From: Nematostella vectensis
Lineage: Eukaryota; Cnidaria; Anthozoa; Actiniaria; Edwardsiidae
Direction: 5' to 3'
Assembly (NCBI RefSeq): GCF_932526225.1
Contig: NC_064046.1
Span: 11,557,719 to 11,621,718 of the forward strand
DNA: 64,000 nucleotides
The notes under the pieces are model-generated. The model saw only the letters and a list, made by a program, of their open reading frames with translations, searched no databases and was not told the DNA's origin. A program made the translations under genes and the position numbers. Shown here piece after piece: positions 24,161 to 35,400 of this stretch. How positions within the stretch are numbered: the stretch's first letter is position 1; the number at the start of each line of letters is the position of its first letter.

Positions 24161-27100
24161 TAAGGCTGCTAAGTAACAGTTGAAGAAAGTGTCCAAGCAA
24201 AAATCGGTTTCTAGACTGCGAAGTATGAATCATCGGATGCGCTTTTTTGATGTCTAAAAGATCGCGAATTAACACTAAGGTTTCAATCTTGTTTTAAAAA
24301 AATGATGCAGCCATCTTACCATAGGCGACTAATCGTCTAACTCTCCAATATGCGGTACAATAATCATCATTTTCGCTTCCAAACATTCACTTATCAAACG
24401 ATAGTCTATGATAACTTTACCCAATCGATAAACTTCACGTCGACAGTTGTTTCTGTTGTTTCATGCTGATTTGGAAATACTTCTCCTGTACATTTTAATA
24501 AAGCTTTTGATTATCAGGAGTGAGAAAGTCTAGTAAGAAGAGCGGGGGTTTTACCAAATAAGGTAAAATGCCAATTATAACGGAGCTAGCGAGGCAGAAG
24601 ACCGCGCGCGTCTTTCATCCTAGAAAAGTATCAAATGTAAGAAGCATCCATTTCCATCGGTTGATTTGTGGGAAACCAAAGCGATATTTTCGTTTAAATT
24701 TGGTAAATAAAGTGTTAAACTTTGTTTTTAGATGGTTATTTCAAGATTTTAACCCAATATGTGCCTTCCAATATTAAATGAAACTAATTACAAAGGTGGG
24801 ACTGACAATGGCGCCTTTAAATGGCCACCACCGGTGAGGCGTGTGGTTTCTCGCTTGCCCTTCCTACTCGCGCACACGTACAACAGAGGTCGCCGTGCCG
24901 TGTTCCTTCCGTTAAAAGACATGAAACTTCAAATTTAGATGTCCTTCAGACTGAAGGTTGATTACTTTAACTTTATAATATATCATCAGAGCTTTCCTTC
25001 CCATCAGAGAATGTTTAAAGAATCACTGAAAAATATAATACCTTTAAAAGTTAAATTATTCTTCAGACCATTGCAGACTATCTGACTCAAATGCGGAATG
25101 AAGCAGACAAAAAGACTGAAAACGTGCGTAACATATTTGCTTTAAAAGTCATTTGCATTATTTGTCTGGACATCGCTTTATAAGAAGATCACATACAATA
25201 TGATAAGAAGGTCTGCTTAAATATTTTTCTTGCTTTCTTGTCCCTGAACGTTACATAAATCCTTAAAGTCTAAATAAACCTGCAGCGAATCGTGTTTGCC
25301 TTCATTTTTCGTGGCAACCAATTAAAAAAAATAGTTACAAGGAACACTAATTTTATATTACCACAGGCAGCCCGCCGCCTTCCTTTAAATGCGAAATGTT
25401 AAATAAAAATTATGAGTACAACGGCGCGTCGAAGCATCTTTTCGCTAACACAAATATGAAAAAATGACCAATAAAATGTCCCATTATCAACAAAATTACA
25501 ATGTTCTTAGATGTTCTACGAGTATAACTAGTGATAAATTGCGATGTATGTAAGCCGGAAAGCTTCGATCACGAATCAAGGCCTAATCCATGCGACGAGA
25601 CACTAGAGACAATTCCTAAAACACCGCCACTAAACGGAAAAAGATTATCGCGCATTAGTGTGCACGCGAGACCGTTTAAGGAGTGGAAGATCGAATTCTG
25701 ATAGGGTTCATATCCCATTGGCTTTTAATGGTAACAAAGTAAACGAAAAAAAAAATATAAGCAAGAACAAAAGAACAGTTCACGCCTATACAGGCAAAGA
25801 CAAATAAAAAGATAATGGACGGAAACGAGTGAAATTGAATATTTCCTTAATACGCAAGACAAACAACGCATTTCTTCCGAAAAATACACATTTCGTACAT
25901 CAAAAAGATGGCTTGGCGCAATGGCAGCATAATAATTAAGGTAATTTAAGGTTAATTTAGCTTTTCTTTTTAGTGCTAAGCTAATTGAATAACTTATTAA
26001 GAAAAAGTGATAAACAAAACCATCAGAATGCATCATTAACTCTCCAAATTTTTCGGAAGAATCTGATCAGGAAACGAAGTGTGCCTTAGCCATCCAAACG
26101 CAAACAGCCTTTTTAAATCAAAAACATCAATTAGCAAGTAGTGTAGATTGCACGTTTATCGCGAGTTACCCGGAATTCGGGTTGTCTTTTCGCGATATAA
26201 ACAATCCCTCACTTACAAGAGGCTATAAAACATTTAGTCTTTTATCGGAGTTTTCGTCGACCTATGGCTAATAGAGCAAAGAACATAGCCTCGAGAGGGG
26301 TTTCATGATAGACAATCTCAGTAAAAGGCGACTTCAAGATTACTCAAATTGCACCCAAGTTTTTGTTAATTTCTTATCTAAGGCATGTTCTGTAGTTCAC
26401 TAGCTGGAACCGTAAATGCGGCAAAAAAGCTTTCTAAAAATTTAATGTGTTTTTCGCTGGATTAAATTTTGTGGAAATAGCTTCTTGGAAAGTGTTTTCT
26501 CGTTAATCACGCAGTTCAAAAGAATATCATAACTATACGACAAAAAAATATCATATATATACGACACAACAAGTCACATTCACGATAAAACTACATATCC
26601 GACGGTTGATGGTTTGTTTCATTTCTAAATATTCTAAACTGTACAAAAAGTGTGCTATTTGAAATTATTTAAACAGAGATTTATACGCGCTAACCTTAGA
26701 TCATTCGCTTATTTATTTGACCATCTTATAGCAGGACTCGACTCGTTTACATAAATTACGCAAAATGATAATAATAAAACATCCCATAGTTTTAGCACTT
26801 TGAAATACTCAAATTCCGTCCGCAATACGACTCGTAGAATGGGAAGCGCTTGTTTAAGTAAGGTATTTTATAAACCAATGTCATTTCAATGAGCTTAAAA
26901 CCGCTCTTACCTGGTTCAGTAAAGCTTGAGTTCTCCTGCCATCATTATAATAGCTGTAAAGTCCAAACAATCTCTCCTTTCTGTGGTGCAAAATTGGTCT
27001 TTATTCGGAATGAACTTCCTCACACAACGAAAAACATATCCGAGACGTCACAAGTGTAGGCTGTAGATTGAGGTATAGATAATGAGACTAGCGTAGAGTC

Positions 27101-27496
27101 CTTGCACGTTACATACGATCATTCTGATAGGACAATAATCTTGAATATGAAGATGATCAATCAGCAATTTAAAATTCATTGATGCGCTGTGCAATACGCC
27201 TTTGAAGACCGAATCTCGGTGACTTCGCGGCGACTAAAAGAGCATAAAAAACATGGCGTTTCTCAGCAAGCAAATTTAAAAGCAGTGTGAATATTTAAAT
27301 ACAAAGACCAACCAGAGTTTTTAATCGTGTAAAGTGCTTTAAAAAGGAAAATCCAATAAGCCATTTTGGAATTAATCCTTTAATAGTTTAACATCGGTAT
27401 TGTGTGTAGAATATCCGGCCCAAAAGAAATAGTATATCATCCTGTGCTAATTAAACAGTACTACCATGTTTAGGCTGATTTTTTTTATTCCCTAGA

Positions 27497-28055
27497 CTGA
27501 AGATTAATTAAAAAGCACTTTAATTATAGGCAAGGGAGCTTCACTAATATAGTTTTTATGCTTTTATATTATTTGTCCTTGCTCTCTTTAAAACTTTTCT
27601 TAAGGGTATATATATAGTGTATAAGGGGGGGGGGGGGGGGGGGGGGGCTATAAGGCAATGAAGTCTATGAGACTTCATAGAAAAGTCTACATTAAAAATT
27701 AAAATTACATAATCATCACATGTTGCAATGTAAACACAACCATGCATTAGAGAAACTGAATAAGGATGGGATAAAGTACACCAACCTGATTTAAGCTTAA
27801 TAATATAAGTATTATTATACTGTCAGCAAGAACTTAACGATAGGCTGAAGAGTAATTAAAAAGCACTTTAAAGGCAAGGAAACTTTCTTGGCATAGTTAT
27901 TATGCTTTTATATTGTAGATATATGTTTCTGCTCTCTTTAAAACTTAACTTAAGGGTATAAATAGTGTACACAGCAAAAAAGTCTATGAGACATTTATAG
28001 TAACGTCTGTATTAACATAGTAAAGTCTGTATTAACGTTTGTGTGTAAACACAAC
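27497..28055 (+). repeat. Duplicated block of about 240 bp
   Basis: CTGAAGATTAATTAAAAAGC (27497) through TATGCTTTTATATT and CTCTCTTTAAAACTT to GTGTAAACACAAC is repeated from 27843. The first copy carries a poly-G run of about 22 (27626-27647) where the second has none. Confidence 0.75.
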
Positions 28056-29221
28056 TATTTGAGCGAATGAAAATTAGTATAATTATACTGTCTTGACAAC
28101 AAGAGCTAAGTTAGTCAAATGCAAATAAATAAAACCGATTAGCAGCGAAGAGAGCGGTCACGTTTTACTGAATTGAACGTTTTACTGAGTTGAACGTTTT
28201 ACCCGAACAAACTCGTTAATACCAAATATTAGATAAAAAAATTATCAAGAAACTACTATCAAGTTATAGGAAAATTTTAATTTGATTTGCTTAACTGTTA
28301 TTTCAAATTCTAGCTGTTAATATCTAGTATACATTTTTCGAAACAAGTTTTAAACATGGCGGGGAATCATCTAGAGGCCGAGGAGATGAAGCTGATGAGC
28401 TCCCCAGTGAATTATCTATTCGAGGCCTAGGCCTGTGAGTTTCTAATTTTAGACTCAACGTAGTAACAGTCATCAGTGGATGATAACATTAATGTTATAT
28501 ACAGTCAGTTAATCTTAGTGACATCAAGCGAAGAGATAGGTTTAATCCTATCATGATTATGTAAAAATGGAGAAATGCATAGTTAGAGAGTTGTGGGTGA
28601 CAAGAAGGACAATTGGACTCTTGAAAGAGTGTGTTCAAACTTTGTTTAGATTGAACTTGATCAGCCCCTCCCTTGCCCTTGTTTATGTGTTGATTACACG
28701 CATACCCCTTATCTTATCTTAACTATTGACTTTTTACTGGGAGGGGGAAGGGGGGAGGGGGGAGTTGAACTCTTGAAAAAAGGGTGTTGTAAAAGTCCTC
28801 TATGTTTTGAACTTTAGTCTTGATCACCTCTTCCCCCTCGTTTTGAAAACAACTACTGATATGAATATTGAATGTGGAATGAGACGGCTAGTTCACATCT
28901 ATAAGGGACAACACATTTTTTTTCTGCGATGGGATCTATAAAATTGATGTTTATATTATAGGTTGGGAGATTTGGGTAGGGACACGTATACCCCCCCCCC
29001 CCCCCCCCAACCCCCAACTAATACATATTAAAAACTGGAGTGGTTATAAATTAGATGCATCGAGTTGAGTAAAAAAAACACCAGCATATCCAGTTGCCCG
29101 GACCCTACTCCTCTTGATTAAGTGTTAACCGTGCTCAAAGTACACCTTATTTCTTATCGACATTATGAAGTATATAGACAAGCCACAATTTGTAAACTCA
29201 TCAGACATCAGGGACTACATA

Positions 29222-29704
29222 ATGCACTTGTTAATTGAAACCCTTAACCCTATGGTCCGGGGAAGGGTGGAGGATTAGACTTAGACGCTGTATAAAACAG
29301 AGAAAAGCCCCCACCCCTTGGGACAAAACTGCAGTCAAATGCCAATACCCATCAGGATGCAAACTATAGGCAACTACAGTACCTGACAACAAGTCATCTG
29401 AAAAAAGCCTTTTCTATTTCAAAGCCAGTACACTTCTGCGAATATTTGGTTTTGCACATTTCGCCATGCAGCTTGCCACACGCTGATACATGGAATTGCT
29501 TGCTACAGAAGAAAAAGAGTCTCAAACCAGGAACTGACATGACTTTTGCAAAGAAAATTTGTGATGTTATTTATTTGTCCCCAAGCCCCCATGGTGGGGA
29601 CAAGTCTTATCCCCACGTGACAGATTCTTGTTTTCTTTAAACCCCCACCTTAACCCCACCCTTCCCCGGGACCATGGGGGTGGGGTTTCAAATGACTAGT
29701 GCAT
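29222..29704. mobile_element. Non-autonomous inverted-repeat transposon, 483 bp
   Basis: Terminal inverted repeats of about 50 bp: ATGCACTTGTTAATTGAAAC at the left and its near complement ending GACTAGTGCAT at the right; the GGTCC-GGGGAAGGGTGG block is shared. A second inner inverted match (CCCCCACCCC against GGTGGGG) makes the ends strongly foldback. No coding frame. Confidence 0.8.
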
Positions 29705-30684
29705 AAAACAATGCAAAAAAGTCTGGAAATGGGATATTTGCTTAAATATTAGAAATGCATCAATCTAGCACGGGATATTAAGAATCGAAAAAGAGCTTTT
29801 CAGGAGACTAACACTGATATGGGAATAACTTACAGATGTTATGCCGACTTTTTCTTTTCCCACTCGAAACTGTCAACTGGTGGATGCTCAGAGCCGAATA
29901 CGTTTGGCACAGGCTGCCCGAGAGTCGTAGCTTATCTACCGTAATGATTAGATTTTGAATTTAGAAATATGCCCCCCCCCTAAAATATCTCAAAAGCATT
30001 CGGAAACCTAGGGGTATTTTCTGCTAACCTCACTGGTGTAAATCTATTCATAGACATTGAAACCCCGCCTCATGAATGTACTTTCTAACAATATTCTTGC
30101 TGTCCTTTTTCAGTTTGTCGCAAATAAAGTTTTCTTCTCAATCGGTTCTGAAGCTGGTATTTCCAGCTTCTGAATCGAGATGCTAACGTTTCTGATTTTA
30201 CTTCCAATCTTTTATCCATGACGGCTAATAAAACAGTTACAAGGGTTTAATAGTGTATATGCTGTGACGTCATCCGTGGGTTATCAAAAGGAATGCAAAA
30301 AATGAAATCGTTGAAAATTGTGCAGTTTTGATTTAGTAATCGGTCTATTGCCAAGGCAAAATGGCAAAATCAAATTTTGTAAGCACTTGCTTGACTATTT
30401 CCAGCCATCGCTAGGTCTTATTGCACAATCGAAGAAAAAAAACACTGAAAATCGAGACTACGCGCTCTATTTAAAGTGACCTAGCAGAAATTATCCCCGG
30501 CTCCCAGAAACTCATGCTGATATCTTTTTAGGAGGCCACTTGTTCTAGGTCAATCAATAGTTAAGGCCAACCTCGGAAATACATTTGATTTCAATATTTG
30601 TTCCAACGTCAGATATATTTTACTGATAAGATACATAGCTAATGCTCGAGAAAATCGCAATGTATAACGGGGGAGTTAAATTGA

Positions 30685-30918
30685 TTACGCAGCGGCCACA
30701 AAATGAAACTTTCCCACATAACCTTGCGCGTCTCGTGGCAACGGCAAGAAACAAAACCCGCAAATGAACTTATCTGTCGACAGTGTTAATCTCGCTAAGC
30801 GCCATATTGACTTGGCATTGCCATTTAGGTCATTGCTATCAGCAAAAGGATAATATGAACTTATAAACGACGCCAATGAGACTACGAAAACAGTCACAAA
30901 TAGCTTTAAGTTGACCAT
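30685..30918 (-). CDS. Candidate small secreted peptide (unrecognised)
   Basis: An ATG-started 77-codon frame beginning MVNLKLFVTVFVVSLASFIS, a textbook signal-peptide shape, followed by SSYYPFADSND and a stretch with two cysteines (FICGFCF). A GT following GACGCGCAAG at about residue 67 could be a phase-1 donor, so this may be a first exon rather than a complete gene. No paralogue, domain or second exon was found. The hydrophobic leader is the only evidence. Confidence 0.3.
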   Translation of the reverse strand: MVNLKLFVTVFVVSLASFISSYYPFADSNDLNGNAKSIWRLARLTLSTDKFICGFCFLPLPRDAQGYVGKFHFVAAA

Positions 30919-31107
30919 TCAAAGGCAGAATTAAGAGTAAGTTTTAGTTGATGCATCATTACTTTTTTTTTTCAAAACCGCAAACCTTAAGTCTATCAGG
31001 TTTAATCCGCGTCATTGGCTTTTACTATCTTTATGAATATAATATGTGGTAATCCTTTGAAACTGTATTCTGTTAATCAAGGCTTTCCATTTCCTATTAC
31101 AACGAAA

Positions 31108-31264
31108 AACGTTGTCAGTGCAAAAAGCGAATGTCTTATAACAGTTCCATGACAAAGAGGTATTTATCTATGGGTACTAATTAAGCTACTATAATTAAAA
31201 AAACACAAAAACATTTAACTAAAGCCTTTGCCAATCGCCATTTGCCATTTGCACTGAAAACGTT
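31108..31264. mobile_element. MITE related to the 932-1180 element
   Basis: Ends AACGTTGTCAGTGCAAA and TTTGCACTGAAAACGTT, with the inner CCAATCGCCATTTGCC block as in the copy at 932-1180. It is shorter and lacks the outer CACCTATTT ends. Confidence 0.75.
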
Positions 31265-31964
31265 ATTTAAATCCACGGCAGCTCCGGATTCTGATTGGTT
31301 CAAAGGACAATAGCGCACGTTCGGGTACCTAAGCCTAGCCTGTCAGCAACCGGATGCTTATAGCTGGAATGGCCTATTTGTCAAGACCATCGAACCGGCC
31401 ATTCTTATGAACAGCATTCAGGGAGATTTTCATGCACGCAAGTCATGTCGTCGTTAACACTGACTGGCTACAGTACCAAATTTCATTCTGTCCCGGAATA
31501 TCTTTGTTAGTTAGATTTACTTGATCCACAACATCAATACTAATTAGCTATGTAATCTTCACTTACTAACTAAAAGCCTAAAATAAATTATTAATTACTT
31601 GACTAACAAACTAACGTGCTTAATTGACTGTCTAGCTAATTGGCAGTCTTGTTCCTACCAAGTCTTAAGAACAGCTCATTTATTTTCTCTTAGTATCATT
31701 GAAAGAACCTAAGTTACTCACTGAGCTTCGTTCAATGCATTAGCGCGTGAGTAATACACGACCACATCAGCTATGTTGTAATTCCTATCGTGTTTAGAAT
31801 AAATGCATTATGATGATGATGATTATTATTATTATGACATCGACATTGGTATTTTTCGTGGCGCCATGTTGAATTGCGTCCCCTTATACAGTCCCAGCAT
31901 GCTGTTCGCTTATAAACTCGACCCAATCCCCGCGCAACGTAAGAATGGCCAATAGGGCCGATGG

Positions 31965-32270
31965 GACAGTGCTGAAAAACGCAAGACTAGTTCCAGTACC
32001 GCGCGGTTAAACCAGCCTTTTTGTTTTGAAATGGTGGCGAACTGTCACATTTTGGCGAATGCTAAGAAAACCTAAGGCTAAAATTTCCTTTATGACTCCC
32101 TCATTATCAAACAAATCTGTTATCTTTTGTACAGTATGGTTTTGATGCTGTACAGTAAGTCAAAACAGCGACCGAAGTCAGCCTTTCGTACCTTTACTCG
32201 AACGATTCAACACTGAGATTTTGTTTGTTTTCGCCAGAACACGCGCAAGCGCATACGTTATTCGACTGTC
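31965..32270 (+). mobile_element. MITE, GACAGTGCTGAAAAACG family, copy 1, with 9-bp target duplication
   Basis: Starts GACAGTGCTGAAAAACGCAAG, ends ACGTTATTCGACTGTC (inverted). Flanked on both sides by GGCCGATGG (31956-31964 and 32271-32279), a 9-bp direct repeat. Two more copies lie at about 33165-33495 and 62932-63254, all in the same orientation. Confidence 0.88.
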
Positions 32271-32427
32271 GGCCGATGGTATTTAACTGCCTCTCATTTG
32301 TGCTCTTTTGGCTTATTTTCAATTTGCTCATCTAGGCCGGGTTTTCACTATCGAAGGAAAAAAAAACATGCCAAATAAACCGAAAAATGAAAGTTTGCTA
32401 GTAGACTAGTACACTCTACCTAATAAT

Positions 32428-35400
32428 CTAGTCTTTCTTGCGATCGGTTTTGAAGAGGATCTTTTCCAACTGCATCATGGGCATCTCTATGGTAACGGAG
32501 ACAATGAACGCGCATAGGTAGGCGACGCAGAGAGCAGCCAAGAAATAGAACGACTGAAAACAAAAAAGGAAACTTAGTAAACATGACTTAGAGGGCGGCC
32601 AAGAAATAAAACGACGGAAAAGAATTTGACACTAGGAAACAAAACGCAGAGAGCCGCCTAGAAAAGAACGATTAGTTTCCTTGTATAGCAATGACCGCGT
32701 GTAACAATAACGACATTTTTTTACTTTTTTTATGTTAGGAGTAACGCAACTAGTCACGCAGCGAAAAGAAGCCTTACCACGTTGACATCCGAGTAGAACA
32801 TCAAGGTCTTAAAGCTCGCGAAGTACGCGAACAGGATTATGGGATGGAGCAGGTAAGCCATGTAGGTAAGGCGGCTGAGAGGGATCCAGAACCGAGCGGA
32901 AAGGATCTTATTCACGAGGCCTGGGGAGATAATGACGACATGTTAATAAGGGAGGTACGGTATGTAGGTAAGGCGGCTGAAGAGGGATCCAGAACCGAGC
33001 GGAAAGGATCTTATTCACGAGGCCTGGGGAGATAATGACGACATGTTAATAAGGGAGGTACGGTATGTAGGTAAGGCGGCTGAGAGGGGTTCAGAACCCT
33101 GCGTAAAGGATCTTCCTATTCATGAAGCAGGGTATGACGTCATAGGGAGTTACATAACGTAGACTGAGAATGCTTAAAAACGCAAGACTAGTTCCAGTAC
33201 CGCGCGGTTGAACCAGATCTTTGTTTTGAAATGGCGGGTTTTTTTTACTGGCGAACTGTCACATTTTTTCGAATGCTAAGAAACGAGGAAAAAGCTAAGG
33301 CTATAATTTTCTTTATGACTCCCTCATTATTAACCAAATCTGTCATCTTTTGTACAGTATGGCTTTGATGCTGTACACTTTATCAAAACAGCCACTGAAT
33401 TCAGCCTCTCGTTCATTTACTCAAACGATTCAACACTACATTTGTGTTTGTATTCTCCAGAGCACGCGCATGCGCATACGTTATTAAGCACTGTCACGTA
33501 GGCTGCCATCATAGAATAGACAACCGCGTCCCTTTTACGCCACTCTAACTGATATCAACAACAGTTCCAACACAAAATCTCTACACTATGCGACGTTCCA
33601 ATACCTTTGGAGCCTATATATACACCTTCACAACATCTTCCCACAATTCCTTGCGATGCGCGCGTGTAACCTAGTATAAAAACAAAATTTGCCATCTTTG
33701 TTTACAATTTTAACGCATGACCTCAGTTTCACGAGCGCGTAACAAAAAGTTGTGGGAAGGTGTTGGTCCTACAAATGAATACCGCCCGTGATTATCCTTA
33801 TTCTGAAAAAAAAAATTCGAGTTTATATTTTTCTTATCAAGTTACATACCTCCGTAGCCTGTGTGACAGCAGAATATGACCCATGCGAGCGCCAACGCCC
33901 ACGAAAACCTGGAGAAAGTGCCGTAGAATACATTTTCAGTCCTGTTGAATGGCTTAGGGTCGATCTTGCGGTACTCGCTGTACGGGCCGTAGAGAGGGGC
34001 GACAGCCATGATGAAGGCCATGCACCAGCCAACCAAGTAAAATCCCTGCGAATAATAAAACATCGCATTAAACTTTTAAGTTTGTCCCCCTCACTTTCCT
34101 CTAGGGATTGGCCAATTGACGTTTAAGGCTGGAACGATATGGTTTGTGTGTACTTATTATTTGCACTTGGGAAATTGGCATTTGAAAATTCTCCTCAACC
34201 CAAACCAACCTCCCCTATAAAGGTGAGTCCGATGATGGGAAAAGCAAGGATAAAGTCCTTGTACACCTAATGAGTCAAATATCACTGTTTGCAGTTGCAA
34301 GACAGTATCTTTTTAAGAATAGATCAACCACTCCTTTGTTTTTATTCATATTTGAAAATACAACTCACTGTCTGCAAGATTACCCTCCATATTTAAAGTC
34401 TTTTATTGGCGATATTTGTTTCTCAGACTCGCTTGAATAAGCCAATTCAAATGGATGCACTGTATGACTCGGTATTGTGCGTTAGCGTAACAAGACGACG
34501 TGTTAGGTCTATTTAAGGGGGCAGACCCCTCATGAAAACGAGGCCAGATAACTAGAGTGAATGGAACCATCTAAATAGCAGTGGCAAAGAAGACTATAAT
34601 TGCTGTACCTATCTTATGCATCCAAGAGTTACCCAGCTTTTAAAACAATTATTTCTCGCTCTCTCCACGAACCTTTGGGACCTTGCCTGGCCCGTCTTTA
34701 TGGCGGTGAAACAAGTAGCCGAGAGCCATCCCCACAAGGTAAGGCGCAATCCGGCAGTACGGTTTGACATACACGTAGGACATGAAGTTGGGACCATCTG
34801 CTTGTGGACTTCAAAATGACAAGAAAAACCATTATAGCTTAAAAGTATTCAACGCTATTTCTATGATGCATAGCGTTGGCGCTTATTTTCAACACTAATG
34901 CTCAAATGATTTTGCGAGTTCAATCCTCAAGGGGTGTATTATTATGCTGTGAAGGCCCTTGGTAGTAGCGCCAGCACTATAAGCAAACATCAGCAACCAT
35001 AACTGGCCAGACAAACCCGAAGATGATTCACCTTTCCCATGTCTTACCCCAGCTCTTTGCGACGCGCGCCTGAAACCGTAGTCTTCTTTGCATTTATCCG
35101 CGTTTAAAGGTAACTACTGTGTGGATAGTATTGGAGCACTTTTGCAACTGACAAACGCAGACGGCTGCAAAGGAGACTAGTGAAACCGAGACCAGGGGGA
35201 AAGGTTGTAAACAAGAAGGAAAAGTTGGCCCCTGACCTCGGTTTCAGGCCTGCATCGCAATAAGTTGTGGGAAGACACAGAGAAGGTGAATTGCACACCT
35301 TGTTACGGGGTACTGCTTACCAGCAAAGCTTGCTGTACACATAGTAGTAGAATGCATACAGTTTGTTTTTGTAACCCACTAAAAGAGGCTAAGAGGATTA

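Larger units (their letters stand above)
19192..32427. other. 13-kb gene-poor region
   Basis: No recognisable protein domain. Contents: assembly gap 20790-20989; a 20-bp tandem array at 23138; a tandem duplication at 23878-24160; a duplicated block at 27497-28055 with a poly-G run near 27626; a poly-C run near 28990; MITEs at 29222-29704, 31108-31264 and 31965-32270; a candidate secreted ORF at 30685. The rest is AT-rich sequence in which I see no feature. A single hidden exon cannot be excluded. Confidence 0.55.

Noticed and set aside
32844-33035. 63-codon plus-strand frame with a repeated KAAE/RDPEPSG-type motif
   Set aside because: Antisense read of the duplicated acyltransferase exon 14.
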